A DNA stretch of 50,670 nt, from positions 1-50,670 of the forward strand of contig JAAVFW010000019.1 of NCBI GenBank assembly GCA_014800535.1. Direction: 5' to 3'. The notes beneath the pieces were generated by a model, which searched no databases, was not told where the DNA came from, and worked only from the letters and a program-made list of their open reading frames with translations. Position numbers and translations under genes: made by a program. Origin of the DNA: Bacteroidales bacterium. Lineage in GTDB: Bacteria; Bacteroidota; Bacteroidia; Bacteroidales; Muribaculaceae. This document shows, piece by piece, positions 1 to 8,061 of the stretch (position 1 is the stretch's first letter; each line of letters starts with the position of its first letter).

Positions 1-118
1 CGAACCCTCATTTAAGCTTTTACCCAAAGTATATCTCGGAAGTGGCAAATGCAGCCTGAATCTTCCGAATTTATGTATAAAATAGAGACTGCCTAACTTT
101 GGTTGTTAGACAGCCTCT
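1..118. repeat. Terminal repeat, left copy (probable IS end)
   Basis: This is a perfect inverted copy of 50553-50670. The inner boundary (118) coincides with the base of a hairpin at 84-118 with 14-bp arms (two G-U pairs in one orientation) and a 7-nt loop. Sequence identity stops exactly at the hairpin base, as expected for the end of an insertion sequence. One frame is open from position 3 to a TGA at 57-59 and could be the last 18 codons of a transposase; this is only a suggestion. The hairpin can also act as terminator for the SDR gene, whose stop is at 154. Confidence 0.75.
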
Positions 119-153
119 CGTTTTTATGACTTCGTTAACTGTTTAAATATGTC

Positions 154-897
154 TTATTTGCGAACGATTGTCGAGCCGTTGGCCTGGTGTGTGGCGAGGA
201 TTAGCATTTCGGCAATCTGAACGTGAGCTGGAGCTTGAGCGGCATAAAGAGCAGCATCGGCAATATCTGCACCTGTGAGGGGAGTGATGCCTTTATAGAC
301 GTTGTCGGCACGTTCGTTGTCGCCGTGGAATCTGACGCGTGAGAAGTTAGTTTCTACGAGACCGGGTTTAAGGAGTGTCACACGGACTTCGGATGCTGCC
401 ACGTCGATTCGCAGACCGTCGGTGAGAGTTTTGACAGCGGCTTTTGAGGCGCAATAGACAGCGCCGTTGGCGTAGGCTGCATCGCCTGCGACGGAGCCAA
501 TGTTAATGATGTGTCCGTGGTTACGGCTGATCATTCCCGGCACGATGGTGCGTGTGACGGTGAGCAGACCTTTGATATTTGTGTCGAGCATTGTGTCCCA
601 ATCCTCATAATCACCTTCAAATTCGGGTTCGAGTCCGAGAGCGAGACCGGCGTTGTTGATTAAGACGTCGATTGCTGACATCTCCGCAGGGATAGAGGCA
701 AGAGCTTTCTGAGTTGCTTCACGGTCGCGCACATCGAAGCAGAGAGTAAGGGCATTATATTTTTCTTTCAGTTCATCAAGACGTTTCTGATTACGCCCTG
801 TGAGGATAAGAGAATAGCCGGCATTAAAGAATTTGTCGGCACATGCTTCACCGATTCCGCTTGTGGCGCCGGTGATAAGAGCTATTCCGTTTTTCAT
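154..897 (-). CDS. SDR family NAD(P)-dependent oxidoreductase, YdfG-like
   Basis: This 247-residue short-chain dehydrogenase/reductase has the classical architecture. The Rossmann glycine motif TGATSGIG is at residues 9-16 and NNAG at 81-84. The catalytic Ser135 and the Tyr148-x3-Lys152 pair (YCASK) are present. Length and motifs fit the YdfG/3-hydroxy acid dehydrogenase branch (NADP-dependent oxidation of short hydroxy acids or reduction of malonic semialdehyde), but the substrate cannot be read from the sequence. It is a single cytoplasmic gene, divergent from the GT2 gene at 1095, with a promoter -7 box just upstream at 942-949. The stop lies 35 bp from the terminal repeat hairpin. Confidence 0.9.
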   Translation of the reverse strand: MKNGIALITGATSGIGEACADKFFNAGYSLILTGRNQKRLDELKEKYNALTLCFDVRDREATQKALASIPAEMSAIDVLINNAGLALGLEPEFEGDYEDWDTMLDTNIKGLLTVTRTIVPGMISRNHGHIINIGSVAGDAAYANGAVYCASKAAVKTLTDGLRIDVAASEVRVTLLKPGLVETNFSRVRFHGDNERADNVYKGITPLTGADIADAALYAAQAPAHVQIAEMLILATHQANGSTIVRK

Positions 898-941
898 ATT
901 TGTATGAGTGTGTAAGATTTCTGATATAGATTTTCCTTGTG

Positions 942-949
942 CAAAATTA
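942..949 (-). promoter_or_regulatory. Promoter -7 box for the SDR gene
   Basis: The minus strand reads TAATTTTG, a full match to the Bacteroidota -7 consensus TAnnTTTG, about 45 bp upstream of the SDR start codon. No clear -33 TTTG is visible at the right distance. Confidence 0.5.
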
Positions 950-962
950 ATAAATTAATGAA

Positions 963-994
963 TTTGGATTGTAATTAAAATGTATTTATCTTTG
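963..994 (+). promoter_or_regulatory. Promoter for the GT2/AraC pair
   Basis: TTTG (963-966), a 20-bp spacer and TATCTTTG (987-994) match both boxes of the Bacteroidota promoter. Transcription would start near 1000, leaving a leader of about 95 nt before the GT2 start. It lies back to back with the SDR promoter. Confidence 0.65.
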
Positions 995-1094
995 TGGGTA
1001 TATATTCTGTATTCGATTAAAACGACAGTTATTATTTATCTCTCTTCCGTTTGATGTAAAAAATTTTTTCAATCGGAGAGAATCATTCAGGAGT

Positions 1095-1871
1095 ATGGAG
1101 GAGAAGTTGGTCAGTATCGTAACGATAACATATAATGCCGAAAAAGAAATAGGTGTTACGGTTGCATCAGTTAAAAAACAGAAATTAACCGGGGGAATGG
1201 AATCCGGGGTAGAGCATCTTATAGTAGACGGAGCGTCGAAAGACAAGACTCTGGAGATAGCCCGGAGGGAAGGAAGAGAAGATGTCAGGATCGTCAGTGA
1301 GAAAGACAAGGGATTATATGATGCCATGAATAAGGGTCTTCACCTTGCCCGTGGGAAATATGTGTTGTTTTTGAATGCAGGCGATACGTTTCATTCTGAC
1401 GTTTCACTTGCAGCATATTTGAAGGCTGCGGAGAAGAATCCCGACATAATTTACGGTGATACAGATATTGTAGACAGTGAGCGGCGGTTTATTTCACCGC
1501 GTCATCTGTCGGTTCCTGAGAGGCTGACACGCGGTTCGTTTAAGCGCGGAATGCTTGTGTGTCATCAGGCGTTTATGGTGAGAAGGGCTCTTGCTCCTGA
1601 TTATGATTTGAGCTACAGATTTTCGGCAGATTATGATTGGGAAGTGAAATGTATTTCGTCCACAAGCCCGGATAAATGTGTAAACCTGCATCGCGTCACG
1701 ATTGATTATCTGAGCGACGGATTGACAGATAACAATAAGTTAAAGAGCCTTCGCGAAAGATTTGAGATAATGAAGAGGCATTACGGTGTTATTCCGACAG
1801 TCGGGATGCATCTTCTGTTTGTGCCGAGAATGATTTTGCGAAAGGTGTCGAGAATTGGAAAAGCGAGGTGA
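1095..1871 (+). CDS. Glycosyltransferase family 2
   Basis: A 258-residue GT-A fold glycosyltransferase. The N-terminal nucleotide-sugar part has the TITYNAE motif (residues 10-16), HLIVDGASKDKT (41-52) and EKDKGLYDAMNKG (69-81). The metal/sugar-binding position is NAGD (94-97). This pattern is seen in WcaA/PGL-type enzymes that add sugars to surface polysaccharides using UDP- or GDP-sugars. No membrane segment is evident apart from hydrophobic stretches near the C-terminus. It is followed after 4 bp by an AraC-type regulator, so the two are probably cotranscribed. It stands alone rather than in a large polysaccharide locus, so its glycan target is unknown. Confidence 0.88.
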   Translation: MEEKLVSIVTITYNAEKEIGVTVASVKKQKLTGGMESGVEHLIVDGASKDKTLEIARREGREDVRIVSEKDKGLYDAMNKGLHLARGKYVLFLNAGDTFHSDVSLAAYLKAAEKNPDIIYGDTDIVDSERRFISPRHLSVPERLTRGSFKRGMLVCHQAFMVRRALAPDYDLSYRFSADYDWEVKCISSTSPDKCVNLHRVTIDYLSDGLTDNNKLKSLRERFEIMKRHYGVIPTVGMHLLFVPRMILRKVSRIGKAR

Positions 1872-1875
1872 GATT

Positions 1876-2772
1876 ATGGAAGATATCAGATTTCATGGAG
1901 ATAATCTTGTGAGGCTTGAGGACGTTGTGTGCAAAATCAACAGCGGAGAAAGTGGAGATGAGATATTGGTCATAGACACAGAAATGTGTGACATTCATCC
2001 TGAATTTCCCATACGTTTTGATGCCCTTGTAATAGTATTGATAAAGCGGGTCGAGGGGTATGTCGATGTCAATCTTCAGCGATATGATTTAAGTCCGGGT
2101 TCACTTCTTGTCCTGACTCCCAAGGACTATATATCAGGTTTTTCGACAAGTAATGACGGATGTGGCACCGTAATGATGTGCAGTCATAATATAGTAGAGA
2201 CCTTGTTTCCAAAGATTCGCGATCTACTGCCATTGCTTATCAATCATGTTGAGCAGTCGGTGTTGAATCTTAATTCTGAGGAATATGAGATGCTAAGCGA
2301 CCTGATGTCGATAATGAAACGTCAACTGGCAGAGAGAGACGGAATTTTAAGGAAGCAGAAGGCATTATCTCTTATGCAAAACATTCTGTATGAGATTCTG
2401 GGGTTACGTCATAAGGCAACCTCAATCCGAAAGGAGGGGTCGACACGCAAGGATGAGATAATGTCGAAGTTTCTGAAGCTTGTGAGTGCTAACTTCATGA
2501 CATGTCGCACGGTGCAGTATTACGCAGAGGAATTGTGTGTGACCCCCAAGCACCTTACGACCACAGTCAAGGAGGTCAGCAGCAAGACAGCGCGGGAATG
2601 GATTGATGATTTTGTTATAATGGAAGCGAAGCAATTGCTACGGGTCTCACCCCTGACAATTCAGGAGATTTCCGACAGGCTGCACTTTGCAAACCAGTCG
2701 TTTTTCGGAAAGTATTATAAGAATCTAACCGGAGAGAGTCCGAGCGATTACAGGCGTAAAGTGCGCGGTTAA
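1876..2772 (+). CDS. AraC family transcriptional regulator
   Basis: The last ~100 of 298 residues form an AraC/XylS double helix-turn-helix. The first HTH is around VQYYAEELCVTPKHLTTTVK, and the second around IQEISDRLHFANQSFFGKYYK with the family ending GESPSDYRR. The N-terminal ~170 residues look like a cupin-type sensor domain as in many Bacteroidota regulators. I place the start at the ATG at 1876, which follows the GT2 stop by 4 bp and is preceded by GAGGTGAG. An in-frame ATG at 1855 would add 7 residues inside the GT2 gene. Ligand and target genes are not evident; the linked GT2 gene or the own promoter are natural candidates. Confidence 0.88.
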   Translation: MEDIRFHGDNLVRLEDVVCKINSGESGDEILVIDTEMCDIHPEFPIRFDALVIVLIKRVEGYVDVNLQRYDLSPGSLLVLTPKDYISGFSTSNDGCGTVMMCSHNIVETLFPKIRDLLPLLINHVEQSVLNLNSEEYEMLSDLMSIMKRQLAERDGILRKQKALSLMQNILYEILGLRHKATSIRKEGSTRKDEIMSKFLKLVSANFMTCRTVQYYAEELCVTPKHLTTTVKEVSSKTAREWIDDFVIMEAKQLLRVSPLTIQEISDRLHFANQSFFGKYYKNLTGESPSDYRRKVRG

Positions 2773-2833
2773 GGTCTTAAACCGGTGAATGATTATAAAG
2801 GATTAAATAGAAGCTAAGTTGCTGAGCTGTTTG

Positions 2834-2850
2834 AGAATAATGTTTATTCT
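2834..2850. promoter_or_regulatory. 17-bp palindrome upstream of ferredoxin promoter
   Basis: Perfect 7-bp arms AGAATAA/TTATTCT around a 3-bp centre, about 42 bp upstream of the ferredoxin -33 box. There is no U-run directly behind it, so an operator for a dimeric regulator (redox or metal responsive) is more likely than a terminator of the AraC gene. The regulator is unknown. Confidence 0.3.
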
Positions 2851-2891
2851 TATTTAGACACATTCTAAATTAAGCAAAAATACGGATAAGA

Positions 2892-2923
2892 TTTGTGCAA
2901 ATGGAATTTAACATCTAATTTTG
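2892..2923 (+). promoter_or_regulatory. Promoter for the ferredoxin gene
   Basis: TTTG (2892-2895), a 20-bp spacer and TAATTTTG (2916-2923) match the Bacteroidota consensus exactly. The start codon at 2957 gives a leader of about 27 nt. Confidence 0.7.
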
Positions 2924-2956
2924 TGACATAAAACCAATAAAAAAACTCAAAGAATT

Positions 2957-3124
2957 ATGGCATACGTTATTGATGACAACTGCGTAGCATGCGGAACATG
3001 CGAACCGGTTTGCCCCGTAGAGGCAATCAGCGCCGGAGATATCTATCACATCGATCCTGATACTTGCATCAGCTGCGGCAGCTGCGCTCAGGTTTGCCCG
3101 AGCGGAGCAATCTCTGAAGGATAA
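2957..3124 (+). CDS. Small 2[4Fe-4S] ferredoxin
   Basis: A complete 55-residue bacterial (clostridial-type) ferredoxin. Two CxxCxxCxxxCP cluster motifs lie at Cys 9/12/15/19 and Cys 37/40/43/47, the normal spacing for two [4Fe-4S] clusters. The protein starts MAYVIDDNCV and ends GAISEG. It carries low-potential electrons in the cytoplasm of anaerobes, for example for pyruvate:ferredoxin oxidoreductase or Rnf. It is monocistronic: its own promoter (2892-2923) and a strong terminator (3151-3190) bracket it. Confidence 0.95.
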   Translation: MAYVIDDNCVACGTCEPVCPVEAISAGDIYHIDPDTCISCGSCAQVCPSGAISEG

Positions 3125-3150
3125 TCCTGTTAAGAGAAACTAAAAGAGAT

Positions 3151-3190
3151 AAAAAAGCGCGTCCGGAAAACTCCGGTCGCGCTTTTTTTG
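3151..3190 (+). terminator. Terminator of the ferredoxin gene
   Basis: GC-rich stem with arms GCGCG-T-CCGGA and TCCGG-T-CGCGC around AAAC, flanked by A6 and T7 runs. It can work in both directions. Confidence 0.85.
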
Positions 3191-3200
3191 TGTGAATAGG

Positions 3201-3232
3201 GTTGTTTGTTTGTTGAATAAAGAGTAATTTTG
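3201..3232 (+). promoter_or_regulatory. Promoter for dut
   Basis: GTTG (3201-3204), a 20-bp spacer and TAATTTTG (3225-3232). The predicted transcription start falls at about 3236-3239, that is, on the first ATG of dut. Confidence 0.6.
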
Positions 3233-3238
3233 TAGTTT

Positions 3239-3685
3239 ATGGAAAGTATGGAAGTAAAGATTATAAACAAGAGTCATCATCCATTGCCGAGCTATGAGAC
3301 CCACGAGGCCGCCGGGATGGATGTGAGAGCATATCTTCCGGAGGGACCGGTTGTGATTCGTTCGATGCAGAGAGCATTGATTCCTACGGGTTTATACATG
3401 CAGTTGCCAAGCGGTTATGAGTGTCAGATACGTCCGCGTTCGGGCTTGGCATTAAACCATGGCATAAGCATTGCCAACAGCCCCGGCACGGTGGATGCCG
3501 ATTATCGAGGTGAAATAGGGATAATACTCATCAATTTCGGTGAGAATGATTTTACGGTGAATGACGGCGACAGAATTTGTCAGATGGTTATAACCCGTTA
3601 TAGCCATGTGAAATGGGAGGAAGTCAAGGAACTTGACCGCACCAAACGTGAAGACGGTTCATTCGGTCACACCGGCACAAACTGA
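3239..3685 (+). CDS. dut: dUTP diphosphatase (trimeric dUTPase)
   Basis: Hydrolyses dUTP to dUMP and pyrophosphate, keeping uracil out of DNA and feeding dTMP synthesis. All five trimeric dUTPase motifs are visible in 148 residues: AGMDVRA (25-31), RPRSGLAL (66-73), GTVDADYRGE with the catalytic Asp87 (83-92), DRICQMVI (111-118) and the C-terminal P-loop-like REDGSFGHTG (137-146). The length is usual. The promoter is so close that either the mRNA is leaderless at 3239 or translation begins at Met4 (3248). It heads the gene run dut-TPR-DUF4292-EnvC-GNAT. Confidence 0.95.
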   Translation: MESMEVKIINKSHHPLPSYETHEAAGMDVRAYLPEGPVVIRSMQRALIPTGLYMQLPSGYECQIRPRSGLALNHGISIANSPGTVDADYRGEIGIILINFGENDFTVNDGDRICQMVITRYSHVKWEEVKELDRTKREDGSFGHTGTN

Positions 3686-3726
3686 AACTTACTTATCAAG
3701 AGAAAGTGAAAATAGAGAAAATCGGC

Positions 3727-5571
3727 ATGGTAAACAACAAATTGCGCACTGCTCTGCTGTGTGTTCTGGTCTGTGGCCTTGTTCTGAGCGCCGGGAGTGT
3801 CGGAAAGAAAGGTGGCGCAGCGCGTGAAAAGGCCCGGTACTATTATCGTCAGGCTCTTATCGAGCAGGTTGACAGTAATGCAGCCTCAGCCTACGAGCTA
3901 TATAAACGGGCCTACGAGATTGACCCGACTTACAGTGAGGCAGCCTCGGCGGTCGCATCCAACCGTCTCACTCTTCCGCTCGACACAATGCGTTCGGAGG
4001 TTGAGATGAAGCGTTCGCTTGCGATGATGAAACAATATGTCGATGAGTATCCCGACGACATCAATGAATCGGTTTATTATGCCTACGTATGCACACGGGT
4101 TGATTCTCTTGATGAGGCAGAACGTGTCTACAAGCACATCTATTCGCGTTTTCCGAAATATACCGGTCTACTCCACAATCTGTCCGAGCTGTCTATGGTA
4201 AGGGGAGATGTCAGCGGTGCTGTCGATTACCTCAATCAGTATGAACGTGCCGAAGGGTCGAACCCTCAGCTGACATTAAGAAAAATCAGTTATCTTCTTC
4301 ATGGTCGCGACACAATCGGAGCCATTGAAGAAGCCAATCGTTATGTCAATCTCAAGCCACGCGAGCCGGTCAGTTATATTTTGCGAGGGAATCTGTATGA
4401 AATTATCGGTCGCACTGACAGCGTTGAAAGTAACTATCTGCAGGCAGAACAAGTTGCTCCCGGAAGTGGTGCGGCTAAAATCGCACTTGCGGAGTTTTAC
4501 ACCGAACAGGGAGACAGTGTGAAAGGTGATTCAAAAACCTACGAAGCATTGATGGCGGAAGACCTTGAATTGTCTGATAAGGTTGAGATTCTCGAAAGAT
4601 TCCTTGGGAAGCTATTTGCGGGAAAAAATGACACCGAGCGTGGCGACAAATTGTTCAGTGTGCTTGCCCAGCAATATCCACATCAGGAAGAGTTGATGGA
4701 GCTTTCGGCACGATATGCTTTTGCTAAAGGGGATTTGCTGAAGGCAATCGAAGAGATAAACTATGCTCTTGGATTATCGCCCTCCAACCCGCTTTACTAT
4801 AACCAGAAGATGACATATCTGATGGGTCTGGGATTGCCTGAAGAAATCGAGAAAACTTACAAAGAAGCGAAGACTCATCTTTCCCCCTCGGATGTCGAAG
4901 GACTGAGAATCCTTTATGCAGTGGGGGTTTGCAGCGATGATAACTATGAGCGGGCCATAGTTTCATTAAACAAACTGCTGCAAGAATATTCGCCTGAACT
5001 GAAGGAATCAGACAAACCGATAGATCCTTCGATAATCAAAGGTTTTAGTCAGCCACAGCGCTATGTTCTTGCTCAGACTTACAGCATGATAGGTGATATG
5101 CGTAACCAATCGAAAGATAAGAAAGGGTGGCGCGAGGCATACGACCGGTCGTTGGAGCTTATGCCTGACCTTGCCATGACACTCAATAATTATGCTTATT
5201 TCGAGGCTAATGAAGATGGCGACCTTACGGACGCAGAGGAAAAGAGTCGGCGCACAATTGAAATGGAGCCGGACAACGCGACATTCCTAGACACATACGC
5301 CTGGATAAAGTATCTTCAGAGAGAATATGAAGAGGCTCTGAAATATCTGGAAGCTGCTATTGAGAAATCGAGAGGTGACGATGGTAATATCTCGTCAGAA
5401 TATTACGAGCATCTTGAGAAAATCAAAAGAGCCTTAGGCGATAATGAGGGGGCAGATGAAGCCGCTGAGATGTTCCAGAAGGTCAAAAAGGATGAGGAAA
5501 AAGCGGAGACGGAGGCGAAAGAACGTCAGGAATCTCTGCAAAAAGAGTATAAACAGAAGATAATGAGGTGA
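3727..5571 (+). CDS. Tetratricopeptide repeat protein, exported
   Basis: A 614-residue TPR protein counted from the ATG at 3727; an in-frame GTG at 3706 would add 7 residues. A hydrophobic stretch at about residues 7-23 (ALLCVLVCGLVLSAG) looks like a signal peptide with no clear lipobox. TPR-like helix pairs then run through nearly the whole protein, with good units around DSNAASAYELYKRAYEIDP, LLKAIEEINYALGLSPSNP and YEEALKYLEAAIEKS, ending in a charged Lys/Glu-rich tail. It is probably a periplasmic scaffold for protein contacts. It follows dut by 41 bp and leads into DUF4292 and EnvC genes, an order I recognise from other Bacteroidales, so a role in cell-envelope assembly is a reasonable inference. 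Confidence 0.85.
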   Translation: MVNNKLRTALLCVLVCGLVLSAGSVGKKGGAAREKARYYYRQALIEQVDSNAASAYELYKRAYEIDPTYSEAASAVASNRLTLPLDTMRSEVEMKRSLAMMKQYVDEYPDDINESVYYAYVCTRVDSLDEAERVYKHIYSRFPKYTGLLHNLSELSMVRGDVSGAVDYLNQYERAEGSNPQLTLRKISYLLHGRDTIGAIEEANRYVNLKPREPVSYILRGNLYEIIGRTDSVESNYLQAEQVAPGSGAAKIALAEFYTEQGDSVKGDSKTYEALMAEDLELSDKVEILERFLGKLFAGKNDTERGDKLFSVLAQQYPHQEELMELSARYAFAKGDLLKAIEEINYALGLSPSNPLYYNQKMTYLMGLGLPEEIEKTYKEAKTHLSPSDVEGLRILYAVGVCSDDNYERAIVSLNKLLQEYSPELKESDKPIDPSIIKGFSQPQRYVLAQTYSMIGDMRNQSKDKKGWREAYDRSLELMPDLAMTLNNYAYFEANEDGDLTDAEEKSRRTIEMEPDNATFLDTYAWIKYLQREYEEALKYLEAAIEKSRGDDGNISSEYYEHLEKIKRALGDNEGADEAAEMFQKVKKDEEKAETEAKERQESLQKEYKQKIMR

Positions 5572-5578
5572 AAAAAGT

Positions 5579-6355
5579 ATGAAGAATTATTTGATTGCCT
5601 TAGCTATATGTTTGTTTTTCAATCTTAATCTATACTCGCAGGGTTATGAAGAGATAACCGGAGTGAAGAAGGTTGAGATTGTCGACAGTTTGTCGAAAGC
5701 TTCAATAGACTGGACAGAGGTCGGGTTAAGCGGCAAGATACGCGCAGATAAATTGCCCGTAAAACCTACGGTTAAAGTGTATATGAAGCGAGGGGAAGAA
5801 ACGATAATATCACTTCGGGCCCCGTTTTTAGGAGAACTGGGACGCGCGGAGATATTTGGCGATGATGTGACTCTTATCAACAAACACAATAAGACATATG
5901 TAAAGGGTAGTCTGTCATCATTATCAGAAGGTTATCCGAATCTGACAGAAGACTTGCAGGAATTTTTACTTGGAGAGGCCGTAATTTTTGGAGTTGGCAC
6001 GGTCAGCCGTTCAACAGAGAAAGATATTTCGTTTTTCGACACCGGCGACGGCGTTTTATTAATGCGACCGAAGCGCGGACTGTCGGCATTTGATTACGGT
6101 TATGTCATAGGAGATGATTATCTTCCGGCAATGCTTATTGCCACGATAGGCTCATCTGATAATCTGGAGATTGGCTATTCATTTGCAGATAGTGGCAAAT
6201 ACCTGATGGAGTTTCTTTACAAGGGGAAGAATAAGACAATTTCAGCAGATCTTGAGTTTGAAGATCCGGACTTCACTCCGCGAAAGATCGAGCGTCTGGA
6301 ATTAGATAAAAAATATCGTGAGGTAACCGTAAAAGAGTTTCTAAGCAAATTTTGA
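5579..6355 (+). CDS. DUF4292 family exported protein
   Basis: 258 residues with an N-terminal signal peptide (hydrophobic residues 4-19, likely cleavage after LYSQ). The mature part has the pattern of the Bacteroidota DUF4292 family, which is thought to have a LolA/LolB-like lipoprotein-carrier fold: alternating beta-strands, for example VKVYMKRGEETIISLRAPF, a region GDGVLLMRPKR and a beta-rich C-terminus. No lipobox Cys is present. It starts 7 bp after the TPR gene and precedes the EnvC gene by 14 bp, so it is in the same operon. Function unknown; envelope biogenesis is inferred from neighbours. Confidence 0.8.
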   Translation: MKNYLIALAICLFFNLNLYSQGYEEITGVKKVEIVDSLSKASIDWTEVGLSGKIRADKLPVKPTVKVYMKRGEETIISLRAPFLGELGRAEIFGDDVTLINKHNKTYVKGSLSSLSEGYPNLTEDLQEFLLGEAVIFGVGTVSRSTEKDISFFDTGDGVLLMRPKRGLSAFDYGYVIGDDYLPAMLIATIGSSDNLEIGYSFADSGKYLMEFLYKGKNKTISADLEFEDPDFTPRKIERLELDKKYREVTVKEFLSKF

Positions 6356-6369
6356 ATCGGCAATAGAAG

Positions 6370-8061
6370 ATGAAGATAAGCAAGGGAATTATAGGGGTCG
6401 GAATAGTAATGGCAAGCCTGGTTTGCGAGGTTCCTGTTGTGACTGCTGTGGCAGCACCGACAGAAACAGGTGTGACCCAGACGAATAAGAAGAAGACAGG
6501 GAAATCGTCAGGAAAAAGCTCATCTTCAAAGAAGGGAGCAGGCACTTCGTCGAAGAGAAATTCCGGCAAAACGTCGTCAAAAGGTTCAGCAAAGAGAAAG
6601 AGTGGACCGGTGCGTCAGGAAAGTTCAGCCGATGTGCAGCGCAAGCATGATGAAACGCGCAAGGAGATTAAGCTGACAGAGGAACAGATCAGAGCCAACG
6701 AAGCCAAAATAAAGAAGAGTCTCGGCGACCTTAATCGAATTAATGGAGAGATTGCCGAAACAAAGATTAAAGTCAACAATATCACGGCTCAGGTCAATAA
6801 GCTTAACTCCGAGATAGGCACTCTTGAGAAGCAGATTAAGAATAATGAGGAGGCTTTGGCCCTGCTTCGCGCCGAATATCTGAAGGCTGTCAAGAAAATG
6901 CGTCAGAGTAAGCAGAATCAAAGTACGCTCGCCTTTATCTTTGCCTCAGATAATTTTAATCAGGCATTGCGACGGATGCGTTATCTGAAGCAGTTTTCCT
7001 CTTGGAAAGAGAAGCAGAGTGACGAGATAAACAAGAAGGTTGAGCAGTTGAAACGTCAGACAGCACTTCTTGAGCAGACGCGCCGGGATAAGGACAGAGT
7101 GTTGCAGGCACAGGTATCAGCCCAGCAGACCCTTGAGAAGCAAGGTCGTCAGCAGGACGCACTTGTTGTGGAATTGAGGAAAAACGGAGAAGCCTTGAAG
7201 AGTCATCTTGCCCGCAAACAGGCAGAGGCGAATACCCTCAAGAGTCGCATCGCGTCGTTGATTGCTGCCGAGCAGCAGAAAGCCGCTGCGGAGAAGGCCG
7301 CCAGAGAAGCCCGTGAGCGTGAAGCACGCGAAAGAGCGGAACGTGAAAGCCGGGAGGCAGCCCAGAGAGAGGCAGCCCGCAAAGAAGCTGAGGAGAAAGC
7401 GGCTGCCGAAGCAAATAAGAAAGAGAAACAGACAGTAAAAGAAACGCCCAAAAAAGAAACGGCGGCAAAAGAAAATAAGACCAATAAAGGAGGTAAGGAT
7501 TATGCCGATGCGCGCAAGCGTAAGCCGCGCGGTGACTCAGGCAATAGTTCGACATCATCGAAGGGTAACACCCGGAAAGAAAGTTCTGCATCGACTGCCA
7601 CCACGTCAAAGAATACATCTGCAGCGCCGGCAGTTTCGATGGGAGGTGGAAATTTCGCAGCTATGCGCGGCTCGTTGCCACGTCCTGTCGACGGGGCATG
7701 GCGTGTGACCAGTCGTTTCGGTCGTCATGCTTTGCCGGATCTTCCGGATGTCATGTATGACAATCCGGGCATAGATGCGGAAGTCAGTCGGGGAGCCACT
7801 GCCAAGGCCGTCTTCGGAGGTAAGGTGACAGGTGTCTACATGATACCCGGCTTCGGAACGGTTGTCATTGTCAATCATGGTGATTATTTCACTGTCTACG
7901 GTAATCTTGCGTCAGTGTCAGTTAAATCATCCGATACGGTTAAGCAGGGTCAGGCCATAGGTAAGGTCGGTGAAGATCCGGATGACCCCGGCCATAGCTC
8001 AATCCATTTTGAGGTCTGGAAGAATCGTGATAAAATGAATCCTTTGGAATGGATAAGATAG
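6370..8061 (+). CDS. EnvC-like murein hydrolase activator (degenerate LytM/M23)
   Basis: 563 residues: signal peptide (about 1-29), a Lys/Ser-rich low-complexity stretch (about 36-80), a long coiled coil (about 85-335), a second low-complexity linker and a C-terminal LytM/M23 domain (about 435-563). The metal-binding residues of active M23 peptidases are missing: the HxxxD position reads N465-PGID469, and the final HxH reads S544-I-H546. That is the state of E. coli EnvC, which does not cut peptidoglycan but activates amidases during division. The likely role is therefore periplasmic activation of an N-acetylmuramoyl-alanine amidase at the septum. It sits between the DUF4292 gene and a FemAB-like gene, which overlaps its end by 13 bp. 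Confidence 0.88.
   Translation: MKISKGIIGVGIVMASLVCEVPVVTAVAAPTETGVTQTNKKKTGKSSGKSSSSKKGAGTSSKRNSGKTSSKGSAKRKSGPVRQESSADVQRKHDETRKEIKLTEEQIRANEAKIKKSLGDLNRINGEIAETKIKVNNITAQVNKLNSEIGTLEKQIKNNEEALALLRAEYLKAVKKMRQSKQNQSTLAFIFASDNFNQALRRMRYLKQFSSWKEKQSDEINKKVEQLKRQTALLEQTRRDKDRVLQAQVSAQQTLEKQGRQQDALVVELRKNGEALKSHLARKQAEANTLKSRIASLIAAEQQKAAAEKAAREAREREARERAERESREAAQREAARKEAEEKAAAEANKKEKQTVKETPKKETAAKENKTNKGGKDYADARKRKPRGDSGNSSTSSKGNTRKESSASTATTSKNTSAAPAVSMGGGNFAAMRGSLPRPVDGAWRVTSRFGRHALPDLPDVMYDNPGIDAEVSRGATAKAVFGGKVTGVYMIPGFGTVVIVNHGDYFTVYGNLASVSVKSSDTVKQGQAIGKVGEDPDDPGHSSIHFEVWKNRDKMNPLEWIR

Noticed and set aside
7203..7484. Ala/Ser/Leu-rich minus-strand frame in the EnvC gene
   Set aside because: Antisense shadow of the Lys/Glu/Ala-rich coiled-coil coding region.
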